This document shows, piece by piece, positions 42,093-53,545 of a DNA stretch of 64,000 nt (the first letter of the stretch is position 1; each line of letters begins with the position of its first letter). The notes under the pieces were generated by a model that was not told the DNA's origin, made no database searches, and worked only from the letters and a program-made list of their open reading frames with translations. The DNA is from Schistocerca nitens (lineage: Eukaryota; Arthropoda; Insecta; Orthoptera; Acrididae): NCBI RefSeq assembly GCF_023898315.1, contig NC_064623.1:21907640-21971639 (forward strand), read 5' to 3'. Both the position numbers and the translations under genes were made by a program.

Positions 42093-42681
42093 TATAGTCT
42101 GAACTGATTTTAAATGTATACAGAGTGGTCCAGAAAAATGTAGACACTCGTCGATAGTCAGCATTAACAAAACAAAATGACATTCCGTTACAATTCTTGC
42201 ACGAGTGGAGGGTTATTTTACGTGTTTAAAATGACCAACATTAGCAGCCAAGCAACGTCGATTCCTCTCTACTTGTGACCTAACTACGACTGCCAGTGTA
42301 GCCAGAGGTTTGCCCAAGATATCATTGTTTAGATGAATTATAAAAACATAGGTAGTACACGAAAGCTACAGTACTCCCTCTAGTAAAAGTAGTAACACCG
42401 TTCATTATAATAGTTTGCTCTGCTCATCTGTTGCGTATCATGTAACCCATTTGAAGACAAAATACAATATCAAAAATTGAAGACCAAACGGAATCCCGTA
42501 ATGACCAGTTGCTGTAACCATTTCCTTCAATATCGTCCATTACTAACGTTTGTTTGCTCTATCCTGAATTAAATAATCTCAGCAGTTTGTGTAACAGTTA
42601 AGCAAAAATTGATTCAAGAGTCATAATGAGTATGATAAAATAGTTTAGATAGTTTGATAAAATAGTTTAGATAAGTAGTTT
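42093..42681. other. AT-rich region with one mariner-like end
   Basis: CAGAGTGGTCCAGAAAAATG after TATA near 42121 resembles a mariner or MITE terminal repeat, but no partner end was found. The remainder is AT-rich without frames. Confidence 0.35.
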
Positions 42682-43030
42682 AGACATGAAGAGAATAGAA
42701 GCATTCGAAATATGGAGCTAAGGAAGAATGCTGAAGATCAGATGGGTAGATCACGTAATTAATGAGGAGGTACTGAATAGAATTGTGGCACAACTTGACT
42801 GGAAGGGATCGGTTGGTAGGACACGTTCTGCGTCATCAAGGGATCTCCAGTTTAGTACTGCAGGGAAGCGCGGAGGGTGAAATTCATAGAGGGAGACCAA
42901 GAGATGAATACACTAAGCAGATTCAAAGGGATATAGGTTGCATTAGTTATTCGGAGATGAAGAAGCTTGCACAGGATTGAGTAGCTTGGAGAGGTGCATC
43001 AAACCAGTCTCTGGACTGAATACCACACCA

Positions 43031-43031
<1 letters not shown>
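42682..43031 (+). mobile_element. RTE 3' fragment
   Basis: The plus strand encodes the RTE C-terminus in pieces: MKRIEAFEIWS, LKIRWVDHVINEEVLNRI, DRLVGHVLRHQGISSLVLQG and HRGRPRDEYTKQIQRDIGC. It ends ACCAGTCTCTGGACTGAATA at about 43020 without the usual CAA repeat, because a SINE lies directly behind it. Confidence 0.85.
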
Positions 43032-43085
<54 letters not shown>

Positions 43086-43267
43086 GGCTCTGAGCACTAT
43101 GAGACTTAACTTCTGAGGTAATCACCCTAGAACTTAGAACTACTTAAACCTAACTAACTTAAGGACATCACACACAACCATGCCCGAGGCAGGATTCGAA
43201 CCTGAGACCGTAATGGTCGCGCGGTTCCAGACTGTAGCGCCTAGAACCGCTCGGTCACCCCGGCCGG
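43032..43267 (-). repeat. SINE-A with a 52-nt homopolymer tail
   Basis: A minus-strand SINE body at 43084-43267 has B-box GGTTCGAATCC. The plus strand shows 52 consecutive A residues at 43032-43083, so the SINE 3' tail is poly(T) on its own strand. The tail is far longer than in the other copies. The homopolymer length may be affected by assembly. Confidence 0.88.
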
Positions 43268-43318
43268 CACAACACAACATTGAGTCTAACATAGGTTTCA
43301 ATGTACATTGGTTTATAC

Positions 43319-43494
43319 CTTATTATATACTTCCCAGGCGACTTCTTGTCTTCTTCCACCTTGTAATTCGCTGTCTGCTCGCTGACGTATTGCATATCCT
43401 GCACCCAACCCCTTAATTTCGTGTGTAGCATGTCCCTCATATGCTCCACGTGGTTAATCCAGGTACTGAGCAGCTCATCATTCGGGTGCGTATC
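43319..43494 (-). CDS. host gene, candidate exon B (unknown protein)
   Basis: Minus-strand exon of 176 bp: acceptor CTGTGTTTCTCAG|GAT and donor ATAATAAG|GTATAA. It encodes 58 codons plus AG, starting in phase 0 and ending in phase 2: DTHPNDELLSTWINHVEHMR, DMLHTKLRGWVQDMQYVS, EQTANYKVEEDKKSPGKYII. The AG joins the G of exon C to give Arg. The peptide looks helical and charged, with no transmembrane segment and no transposon motif. It starts 51 bp right of a SINE. No family is recognised. Confidence 0.65.
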
Positions 43495-43879
43495 CTGAGA
43501 AACACAGAGAATAATTCAAATTACTGGCATAATATTCGCAACCAGCAGCCAGTCTTAACTTACACTTATAGGTAGCGCTATTACGTAACATTGAAATTGT
43601 GGCCGGCATATGGACTAACACTCAGTTTTCTACAGCCATTGCAACATGAATCCAAAATAAGTGTCTAGTGATGTCTTATTAAATACAGACAATTTTCAAC
43701 CTATAACAACAGATAAGAGAGTTCCAGTTATTTCTAGGTAGCAACAGTATGTGAAGATAACACGATCTAGATTTTTTTTTTCCTTTTTGCTGTGCTTTCT
43801 TTTTCCTTGTTTTCCACTTTACTTTCTTTATAAATCGAAAAAGTTATTTCAGGATGAGTACTGTAAATTTATTTTTTCC
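43495..43879. other. intronic AT-rich sequence
   Basis: It lies between exon B and a LINE end. There are no repeats or frames beyond a short hydrophobic one, which reads into the LINE complement. Confidence 0.4.
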
Positions 43880-44845
43880 TACAGCTATGTTCCTGTTTGC
43901 CTCGTGTCATCACCATCACAAATCGTTGTGCTGATTGCTGAGCATCGTGACCCGACTACCCATATGTCTCCACCCTGGACAGTAACCAGCTTCTCTCAGA
44001 ACCTTCTGGGGAGGCAGACCAGAGATGTCCTTGATTTGATCTCTCCTCCTGGTCGTTGCTCCTCCCTCCGGTCTTGTGCCCTAGACCTTTCACGATTATT
44101 TTCTCGAGACTTTCTCCATCTCTTCTCACAATTTGGCCATAGAACTAAAGAATTTTTTGGTTGACACGAGAAAGAGGCGCCTGGAGATACTGAGCTGGTC
44201 TATGATGTACTCATTTGTTCTTCTTTCGGTCTGTTTTGTGTGCAGCATCGTGCGCCAACACCAAAGCTCAGACGCTTCGATGCGCTGTTAGTCTCTCGCT
44301 TTAAGAGTGCGTGTCTCGCAACTAGGAGTGTTGATATTTTCAAAAATATCGGAAAGCCGATATATTGATATTAAAAACATATCGTTACAGGCCACCGACT
44401 TATCGAAAAATGTGTCGATATATCGACGGAAAACGTGGATACGTACGGGCCTATAAATATATCGGGTGCATATTGTAAAAATACTGCCGGTTTTAGATCT
44501 ATATATTTAAGTATTGATCTATAATTTGATACTCTGTACATCAACAAGTTAGCTACCAGATTATCACCCTTATAGCGAGAATTAAAAAGAAAACGATGCA
44601 CGTTCACGCCTGGTGATGACCACTTTGCTAACTGTACGTAAGAGGCACAATAAAAGGTGACCGATGGCTCCGTCGCTGGATTTCGTCGCATATCCGATTT
44701 GCCCAGAACACTCCTTGTCGACTTCCCTGGTTTTTCCCATTTCTGCAAACGCCAGCGCCCTAGCAGCTGCAGTGTCAAATTTGCGTGATGAAGTTAAACG
44801 TTGCAGTTTCTGTTGGTAGCGCCGAGCGCCGATTACGTCAGCATA

Positions 44846-44850
44846 CCCCC

Positions 44851-44881
<31 letters not shown>

Positions 44882-44882
44882 A
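44846..44882. repeat. poly(C) run followed by (CA)n
   Basis: 22 consecutive C residues (44846-44867) followed by CA dinucleotides to 44882. On the minus strand this creates a spurious Gly/Val-rich frame. Confidence 0.95.
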
Positions 44883-45181
44883 TCTCCGCCCAATCGCGTC
44901 ATTTACATTGTGGTCATCTATTTCAAACTGTTTTTAATAATGCCGATGTGAAGAAATAGCACACAGCTGGTGTGCTATCTCTCAACATCGGAAATCTTGT
45001 TGTTTAATTGTCCCAACCATCACCTCGTGCATTCGGACTTCCTCTTTGTGCCACCTATACTTCGGTGAAGGGAGTCAAAGAGAAATACTGCAGGTGATGG
45101 GAGCTCGAAAAGTAGTAAGACTCCTTCACACAGTGAAAGTAAAATTATGTTTTACTACAATTTGAAAACAACAGCTTCATA

Positions 45182-46575
45182 CACTACTGGCCATTAAAAT
45201 TGCTACACCACGAAGATGACGTGCTACGCACCCGAAATTTAACCGACAGGAAGAAGATGCTGTGATATGCAAATTATTAGCTTTTCAGACCATTCGCACA
45301 AGGTTGGCAGCGGTGGCGACACCTACAACGTGCTGACATGAGGAAAGTTTCCAACCGATTTCTCATACACAAACAGCAGATGACCGGCGTTGCCTGGTGA
45401 AACGTTGTTGTGATACCTCGTGTAAGGAGGAGAAATGCGTACCATCACGTTTCCGACTTTGATGAAGGTCGGATTGTAGACTATCGCGATTGCGGTTTAT
45501 CGTATCGCGACATTGCTGCTCGCGTTGGTCGAGATCCAATATGGAATTGGTAGGGGTCAGGAGGGTAATGCGGAACGCCGTGCAGCATCCCAACGACCTA
45601 GTATCACTAACAGGCGAGATGACAGGCATCTTATCCGCATGGCTGTAACGGATCGTGCAGCCACGTCTCGACCCCTCAGTCAACAGATAGGGACGTTTGC
45701 AAGACAACAACCATCTGCACGAACAGTTCGACGACGTTTTCAGCAGCATGGACTATCAGCTCGGAGACCATGGCTGCGGTTACCCTTGACGCTATATCAC
45801 AGACAGGACCGCCTGCGATGGTGTACTCAGCGACGAACCTGGGTGCACGAATGGTAAAACGTCATTTTTTCGGATGAATCCAGGTTCTGTTTACAGCATC
45901 ACGATGGTCGCATCCGTGTTTGGCGACATTGTGGTGAACGCACATTGGAAGCGTGTATTCGTCATCGCCATACTGGCGTATCACCCGGCATGATGGTATG
46001 GAGTTCCATTGGTTACACGTCTCGGTGACCTCTTGTTCGTATTGACGGCACTTTGAACAGCGGGCGTTACATTTCAGATAATGTTACGACCTGTGGCTCT
46101 ACCCTTCATTCGATCCCTGCGAAACCCTACATTTCAGCAGGATAATGCACGACCGCAAGTTGCAGGCCCTGTACGAGTCTTTCTGGATACAGAAAATGTT
46201 CGACTGCTGCCCTGGCCAGCACATTCTCCTGATGTCTCACCAATTGAAAACGTCTGGTCAACGTTGGCCGAGCAACTGTGTCGTCACAATACGCCAGTCA
46301 CTACTCTTGATGAACTGTGGTATCGTGTTGAAGCTGCATAGGCAGCTGTACCTGTACACGCCATCCAAGCTCTGTTTGACTCAATGCGCAGGCGTATCAA
46401 GTCCGTTATTACGGCCAGAGGTGGTTGTTCTGGGTACTGATTTCTCAGGATCTATGCACCCAAACTGCGTGAAAATGTACTCACATGTCGTTTTTAATAT
46501 CATATATTTGTCCAATGAATACCCGTTTATCATCTGCATTTCTTCTTGGTGTAGCCATTTTAATGGCCAGTAGTG
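45182..46575 (+). mobile_element. Tc1-like element, family C copy 1
   Basis: The inverted repeats CACTACTGGCCATTAAAATT (left) and the same sequence on the minus strand at the right have TA at 45180-45181 and 46576-46577. The plus-strand transposase, 45411 to about 46430, is broken into several frames but keeps FQQDNARPQVAGPVRVFLDT and SPDVSPIENVWSTLAEQL. The second D and the E are 34 residues apart (DD34E). FSDES occurs in a third frame. The start codon position reads ATA. Confidence 0.92.
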
Positions 46576-47525
46576 TATAGATAAAAATATCACCACTCCA
46601 TATTGTAATAGCGATATCGATACAGCTGGGAAAGATATGTCACCGATATATATCGAAACATTTTGGGAGGTTTATCGATATTTGGGCTTATCAATATTCT
46701 GCCAACAACCCTACGCGCAACCATAAAACTGAAGGGAAAACGCAAGTGTTCCAACAAGTCGCAAGTTTGAGGTATTCGTTATTGTTCTGTTCTGCGAAAT
46801 CACGGTGATTTCCTTCGTCGTCACTCGCTCTAGCGTGATCCGTCTTCTTATCTCATCTTCACACCTTGCCGTGTCACAGACGTTTGACCAAAGATAGATA
46901 AAAGACTTCCAGTTCCTTTAATCGACCTGTGAGCTGGACCTATACTCCTCGGTCACTTACTATGAGTTTCGACTTGTTGAGATTGAGGTCCAACCCATAT
47001 GATAGACAAATGTCCTTTACTGTTGTTAACAGCTCAGCAACTTCATTTTCGCTGCTGTGTACAGGTATGGTGTCCACAGAAAATCGGAGCTTGTTAAAAA
47101 TTCTACCAGCAATTGAGATGGCTTTAGTCCAGCCATCACCACCATTCCTTATAAAATTTTCTGTATAAATATTGTACAGTTGGGGGCGTAGAACTCAACC
47201 CTCTCTGACTCTTTTTGATACGCTGAAGAAATCAGATGTACCAGCACTTGTCTTCGAAGCTGCGAGGTGATTATTGTGTGAACTTCTGATCAGTACTGTC
47301 AAGTGCGGTGAGACACCAAACTCTGGAGTACCTGTCACAACTTTTCCCAGACAACGCAGTCAAAGACTTTCCTATAGTCACGGAAGCAGACAAGAACACA
47401 AAGGTCTCGCAATTTCTCGATTCCTTGTCGTACGTTGAGAAACTGTTCACGAGTTCCTTTTCCTTGAATATAACCTGTTTGTTCTGCGGATAAGCGAGGC
47501 TGGATACATGGTTTCAAACATTAGG

Positions 47526-47924
47526 TCGAGATGTAGTCGTCGTGAATGTAATTCCTATTTTCATTTTTTCTGGTGCTGTGTACTCGCACGTTTATTAACA
47601 CGTTATTTAAAATTTTTCCCTTGAACAGAATAATGTGAGGTTGCAATTTTGTGTTACAATGTAAATCGATGTATTCGTCAAGTTTTGAAAGTGTAATTTT
47701 AAGCGAGATATGTTGAGCTGTAGAAACATACCGATAGATCGACAGAGAAAAAAAACATCAACGAAGAGTCTGGATTGAGAACGAGAGTGTGTTTGTCGTG
47801 CCACGGGAATGAGGGTGTACTGCGTGCCGTGGTCGGTGTGAAACAATTGTATCCCTCAGTATTACGTGCACCGCGGAAGAGCAACTAATTAACATATGGT
47901 TCGCGTTGCTTCTTACATGGGAAA
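47526..47924. other. spacer, nothing recognised
   Basis: Intronic AT-rich sequence between the LINE and the next repeat. Minus frames of 60-79 codons here have no domain. Confidence 0.4.
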
Positions 47925-48068
47925 CTCCCCATCGCATCCCCCTCAGATTTAGTGGTAAGGGGGCCCAGTGTACAGACTGCCAAAAGCTGAACATAGATCA
48001 AGCACGAAAACAGAAAGAAGGTGTACTGTACAATGAAATAAAAAGCAAAATAGAAACTGTGAACGGTC
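47925..48068 (+). repeat. dispersed repeat fragment
   Basis: GGGAAACTCCCCATCGCATC, CCCCTCAGATTTAGTGGTAA, then GAACATAGATCAAGCACGAA. I recall this block as the start of a common locust repeat with a tRNA-like part further along, which is missing here. The identity is from memory only. Confidence 0.4.
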
Positions 48069-48669
48069 GAAGCTCGAGAAGTAGTGAGGTAACGGGCGAG
48101 TTGTGGCGCCCTCGAGTGCCAAAGAGAAACCTTAATGGCAGACATTTCACAGTTCGTACAGAAATTAATAGTAGCCAGATGAACTATGATTTCTCAAAAA
48201 GAAACATGTAGATTACCATTATTTGCGCTAAGATTCTGATGTTGTAATCAGTTATTCAATATCTTTGTTAGTTTTAAGTTTAGTATCTGACGCTCAATTA
48301 TACAAGTAACACCCAGCAACGAATTTCCAAAGTATAAAAGCTTCATCCGATTTTCTCGATCGCCATGTCTTTAGAAAGCTATTAGTGTAAACCTAAATTG
48401 GTACGAATTACAGGCATGTAACGTAAATAGTACATGAGTTATTGGAGGTCAAAGTGGCTGATTACTATCGATGGCGTCAGACCATAAGTACTCCACAGTT
48501 ACACGAAAAAACGGTTGCAGCGCGCTTATAAATATATTTATTCTTCTATGTCTTTGTTAATATCCGACATATGCTATTCATAAAGAAACTGGTGAATTAT
48601 TTACTGTGTTTTAGAAAGAACAGAGACATTAGGCTTCGGGCCTACCTTTTGCTTCTATTTTTTTATATG
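48069..48669. other. intronic AT-rich sequence
   Basis: No domain, no terminal repeats and no tRNA boxes were seen. Confidence 0.4.
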
Positions 48670-50013
48670 TGTGTGTGGTCTTCAGTCCAGAGCCTGGTTT
48701 GATGCAGCTCTCCATGCTACTCTATCCTGTCCAAGTTTCTTCATCTCCCAGTTCCTACTGCACCCTACATCCTTCTGAATCTGTTTAGTGTATTCATCTC
48801 TTGGTCTCCCTCTACGATTTTTACCCTCCCCACACTGCCCTCCAATACTAAATTGGTGATCCCTTGCTGCCTCAGAATATGCCCTACCAACCGATCCCTT
48901 CTTCTAGTCAAGTTGTGCCACAAATTTCTCTTCTCTCCAATCCTATTCAATACCTCGTCGTCAGTTATAGGATCTACCCATCTAATCTTCAGCATCCTTC
49001 TGTAGCACCACATTTCGAAAGCTTCTCTTCTCTTCTTGTCCGAACTGTTTATCGCCCACGTTTCACTTCCATACATGGCTACACTCCATACAAATACTTT
49101 CAGAAAAGACTTCCTTACACTTAAATCTATACTCGATGTCAACAAATTTCTCTTCTTCAGAAACGCTTTCCTTGCCATTGCTATCTACATTTTATATCCT
49201 CTCTACTTCGATCATCATCAGTTATTTTGCTCCACAAATAGCAAAACTCCTGTACTACCTTAAGTGTCTCATTTCCTAATCTAATTCCTTCAGCATCACC
49301 CGACTTAATTCGACTACATTCCATTATCCTCGTTTTGCTTTTGTTGATGTTCATCTTATATCCTCCTTTCAAGACACTGTCCAATCCGTTCAGCTACTCC
49401 TCCGGGTCCTTTCTGTGCCTGACAGAATTACAATGTCATCGGCGAACCTCAAAGTTTTTATTTCTTCTCCATGGATTTTAATACCTACTCCGAATTTTTC
49501 TTTTGTTTCCTTTACTGCTTGCTCAATATACAGACTGAATAACATCGGGGAGAGGCTACAACCCTGTCTTACTCCCTTCCAAACCATTGCTTCCCTTTCA
49601 TGCCCCTCGACTGTTATAACTGCCATCTGGTTTCTGTACAAATTGTAAATAGCCTTTCGCTCCCTGTATTTTACACCTGCCACCTTCAGAATTTGAAAGA
49701 GGGTGTTCCAGTCAACATTGTCAAAAGCTTTCTGTAAGTCTACAAATGCTAGAAACGTAGGTTTGCCTTTGCTTAATCTATTTTCTAAGATAAGTCGTAG
49801 GGTCAGTATAGCCTCACGTGTTCCAACATTTCTATGGAATCCAAACTGATCTTCCCCGAGGTCGGCTTCTACCAGTTTTTCCTTTCGCCTGTAATAAATT
49901 CGTGTTATGATTTTGCAGCCGTGGCTTGTTAAACTGATAGTTCGGTAATTTTCACATCTGTCAACACCTGCTTTCTTTAGGATTGGAATTATTATATTCT
50001 TCGTGAAGTCTGC
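48670..50013 (-). mobile_element. RTE-type LINE, 5'-truncated, decayed
   Basis: The minus frames 49683-49390, 49384-49181 and 49178-48765 carry RQGCSLSPMLFSLYIEQ, TLRFADDIVILSGTERT, NINKSKTRIMECSRIKSG, AMYGSETWAINSSDKKRREA and WCYRRMLKIRWVDPITD. The tail GTGTGTGTGGTCTTCAGTCC at about 48672 replaces the TTG repeat. It is colinear with the copies at 1646 and 39167. Confidence 0.88.
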
Positions 50014-50329
50014 ACTAGTAATTCAATTTCTGACTCAGCAGACTGCTAACACATTACGAGAAAGACGAAAGGGTCTAATTTTTTCACCGTCCTTATCCGT
50101 TTTCAGCTTGCATTCTCTCTCTCTAACAACGCTACAAGTATCGTAGACGTACGGGAGAGTCAGAACTCTTACAGATGATTAACGTCACAATCGGACACGC
50201 AAAGATAACGACAGTGAGAATCAGACATAGGAAGCAGACTCTCAGAACTGACCACTTACGCGGCTGTGTGTGTGTCATTTTCTCACCCATATTACGTGTA
50301 ACAAACTGAGTTAGGGAAACGTCACTTAC

Positions 50330-50457
50330 CAGGTTGTCGAATGCGAACGGAACCAAAGCTGCTGATAGATGCCTCACACCATGTGAGAGCAACTGGGCAA
50401 CATTCCGTGTGTAGCTGGAGACGTGTTCCAGGTAGACGGGCACCTCGGCCTCCAGTT
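50330..50457 (-). CDS. host gene, candidate exon A (unknown protein)
   Basis: Minus-strand exon of 128 bp: acceptor GTCTGTCTTGTCCAG|AA with a pyrimidine tract, donor AACCTG|GTAAGT. It starts with two bases of a split codon and encodes 42 codons, LEAEVPVYLEHVSSYTRNVA, QLLSHGVRHLSAALVPFAFD, NL, ending in phase 0, which fits exon B. The preceding exon must end in phase 1 and was not found. The protein is helical and has no transposon motif. This is the most upstream recognised exon. Confidence 0.65.
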
Positions 50458-50631
50458 CTGGACAAGACAGACGACATTCTAATGAACTACACAACTGACC
50501 AGATTTCTGTCAGAAACACAGCTTTCACTCCTGGCTTCACTTGTTAATATGCTACATGTAGGCAAAACTGCAGTGGTACTTGTCAGCAAAGCAAAGTCCA
50601 GGAAATATACACCAAATTTATTAAAAAAAAC

Positions 50632-52003
50632 TTAGAATACAATAGCTCCATATTTAGCAATTATATACAACCACTCGCTCACAGAAAGTTCCGTACCTAA
50701 AGACTGAAAAATTTCTCAAGTCACACCAATACCCAAAAAGGGATTTAGGAGTAATGGGCTGAATTACAGGCCCATATCACTAATGTCGATTTGCAGTATG
50801 GTTTTGGAACGTACACTGTATTCGAACATTATCAAGTACCTCGAAGAAAACGATTTATTGACACATAGAACGGATTCAGAAAATATCGTTCTTGTGAAAC
50901 ACAACTAGCTCTTTATACCCATGAAGTAATGAGTGCTATCGACAGGGGATATCAGACTGATTCCATATTTTTAGATTTCCAGAAGGCTTTCGATACCGTT
51001 CCTCACAAGCGTCTTCTAACCAAACTGCGTGCCTTAGTTGTGCGACTGGATTCGTGATTTCCTGTCAGAAAGGTCACAGTTCGTAGTTCTAGAAGCAAAG
51101 TCATCGAGAAAAACAGAAGTAATATCCAGCGTTCCACAAGGAAGTGTTATAGGCCCTCTATTCTCCCTGATCTAGATCAACGATATAGGAGACAATCTGA
51201 GTAGCCGTCTTAGATTGTTTGCAGGTGATGCTGTCATTTACCGTCTTGTAAAGTCATCAGAAGACCAATTGCAAAATTATTTAGATAAGATATCTACATG
51301 GTGCGAAAAGTGGCAATTGAACCTGAAGTTATTCACATGAGTACTAAAAGAAATCAGCTAAATTTCGATTACGCGTTGTCACATAAATCTGATGGCTGTA
51401 AATTCGACTAAATACTTAGGGGTTACAATTACAAATAAAATAAATTGGAACGATCACATAGATAATGTTGTGGATAGAAAAAACCAAAGACTGCGATTCT
51501 TTGGCAGAACACTTAGAAGGTGCAACAGGTGTACTAAAGAGACTGCTTACACCACGCCTGTTCGCCCTGTTCTGGAGTATTGCTGTGCGGTGTGTTATCC
51601 ACATCAGGTGGGACTGACGGATGACACCGAAAAAGTTACAAAGAAGGGCAGTATTATCGCGAAATAGGGTAGATAGTGCAACAGACATGATTGGAGTGGC
51701 AATAATTAAAACAAAGGTGTTTTTCGTTGCGATCGGGATCTTCTCATAAAATTTCAATCACCAGTTTTCTCCTCCGGTTGCGAAAACATTCTGTTGCCAC
51801 CCACCTACATAGAGAGAAATGATTAACATGATAAAATAAGAGACATCAGGGCTCGCACAGAAAAAGTGAAGCGCTCGTTTTTCCCGCGCACCGTTGGAGA
51901 GTGGAACGGTAGAGAGACAGCTTGAAGGTGGTTCACTCAACCCTCTTCCAGGCACTTTATTGTGAGTAGCAGAGTAATCACGCAGGTGTAGATGTAGATG
52001 TCC
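50632..52003 (+). mobile_element. CR1-like LINE, 5'-truncated, decayed
   Basis: The plus strand aligns with the minus-strand copy at 25983-28018. Recognisable pieces are TPIPKKGFRSNGLNYRPIS, FLDFQKAFDTVPHKRLL, GSVIGPLFSLI, and later VNSTKYLGVTITNKINWNDH and RSGRPVLEYCCAVCYPHQVG. The FADD box is FAGD. There are many stops. The tail is GTGTAGATGTAGATG at about 51988-52002. Confidence 0.85.
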
Positions 52004-53349
52004 ACATTGTAACGTTCCTTAAAAAGTGATATAATGGACTTGACGATTAAGTTGAATGAATGTCTGATCTGTGGAATGACTGCTGAACTCTAATTGTCGT
52101 GTGGCGTGTTGTAAGTGCAAGTAGTGTTCTTAGTCTGTGTAATTGTTAACAAAACTTAACACGAATCGATTGGGTAATGCAACTCTCAATACCAATAAAG
52201 AAACAGTCACTGCAAAATACATTCACCCCCTTAACCACTGAATGCTAAGGCCCTGTTAAAAACTAATGGGTTTGGTCCCAGTACACGTAACAATTAAATT
52301 AAATGGTCTTACGTCTAAAGCAGCAACGGTGGAACGCGTATATTCTGGTCTCTCATACAAAAATATAAATATACTAACTACAGGCTCAGCAGTGTACAAT
52401 GCTGGCCATAATACTTGAAATGCACATGAAATTCATTTGGCTGATAAACTAGAACATTTAAGAAATTCCAAATTCTTTGAAAACTGTATGACCTGGACCG
52501 GGAGGCGTTGCTTATTATGATGGATTACTAGCACTCACTGCATACAGCAAAATTATATTGCAAATTAAGTTTGTCTTTTCAAAAACATCTGACAATTGAA
52601 GTTACATCACTCACAATTGATTCACAAACAATGAGATTTAAACAGCAAGTATTATCTAACGTCATTAATCCAACGTAGATGCAAATCATCAAATTACACA
52701 TAGCTCTGTTAACAAATCTTAAAAGCATTACAAAAATGAAATACCTAAGTAGACTTTCTGTGAAAACCGTTTACGTACATCGTGGGGTTACTCAACAATA
52801 ACTAATTGTCAGCCAACTCACCTATACTAACGCTCTGGCAAAAACAGAAATCGTAATTATTGAGAATTTTTACCTCGCATACTTGAAGACTTCTGCTTCC
52901 ATGTTCAACAATATCGACATACCTGCATTGATCTAACTCTTGGTGACTTCACACAGCACACCACAGAAGCTGCCCACTCCATCGTCTTTCCCTCACACAC
53001 AGCTACCTATAAGTGTGCACCCGGCTCTCTCCAACACTACATTCTCAAACCAGAAACACTATCTCTGGCTCTACGGTCGCGCACAGTCAGCAATCCACAT
53101 TATCGAGCCTATCAGAGACATTCGTCCTTTATAGTATACTAGTTTCAGTTTAATTTATTAATATTCTTATCTTATTCTGGTGCCACATACAAGTGCGACC
53201 CAGTGTACTCCTTCCAGCATTGTGTTCAACGTTAAAGACCAGATATTCATCATTTTGATTTACAGCTCCTTGTATTGACCGTGTTTGCAGTTAAAATTCT
53301 TGGAAGTGAGGTCCTTCAGTTATGCAAAACACCATTTTCTCTCAGTACC
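52004..53349. other. AT-rich spacer with a promoter-like minus-strand block
   Basis: Mostly AT-rich without frames. On the minus strand a TATAAAG (53127-53133) is followed by an ATG at 52982, 20 codons (MEWAASVVCCVKSPRV...) and a donor-like CAG|GTATGT at 52922. The phase (0) does not fit exon A, which needs phase 1. It may be a chance arrangement or belong to an unknown element. Confidence 0.3.
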
Positions 53350-53545
53350 CGCCGGCCGGAGTGTCCGAGCGGTTCTAGGCGCTACAGTCTGGAACCGCGT
53401 GACCGCTGCGGTCGCAGGTTCCAATCCTGCCTCGGGCATGGATGTGTGTGATGTCCTTAGGTTAGTTAGGTTTAAGTAGTTCTAAACTCTAGGGGACTGA
53501 TGACCTCAGATGTTAAGTCCCATAGTGCTTGGAGCCCTTTTTTTT
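53350..53545 (+). repeat. SINE-A
   Basis: The plus-strand copy GCCGGCCGGAGTGTCCGAGC to GAGCCCTTTTTTTTC has B-box GGTTCCAATCC and a T8 tail. No clear target-site duplication was found. Confidence 0.92.

Larger units (their letters stand above)
44323..46713. mobile_element. hAT-like non-autonomous element, split by a Tc1-like element
   Basis: The ends TAGGAGTGTTGATATTTTC and (complement) TAGGGTTGTTGGCAGAATA are similar inverted repeats. The 8-bp flanks CTCGCAAC (44315-44322) and CGCGCAAC (46714-46721) match at 7 of 8, as expected for hAT insertion. Subterminal sequence is rich in ATCGATAT-type motifs on both sides (44340-44470 and 46600-46690). No transposase frame is recognised. Poly-C and (CA)n follow at 44846-44882. 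Confidence 0.75.
43880..47525 (-). mobile_element. RTE-like LINE, split by a hAT-like element
   Basis: The right piece (47525-46722) encodes a reverse transcriptase: MKPCIQPRLSAEQTGYIQGK, RDYRKVFDCVVWEKL, then NLNKSKLIVSDRGV, CEDEIRRRITLERVTTKE and FSLQFYGC. The left piece (44314-43880) continues EYIIDQLSISRRLFLVST and a decayed tail. The hAT-like element interrupts after FYGC, with the duplication at 44315-44322 and 46714-46721. The YADD box is mutated (FSVDT). It is a second RTE-like family, distinct from the one at 1646. Confidence 0.75.

Noticed and set aside
44582..44902. 106-codon Gly-rich minus frame
   Set aside because: Its start runs through poly(C)/(CA)n, and the rest shows no convincing domain.
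53350..53430. Functional tRNA-Leu/Ser genes at the SINE heads
   Set aside because: All copies continue into the same SINE body and most carry target-site duplications; they are retroposed heads.
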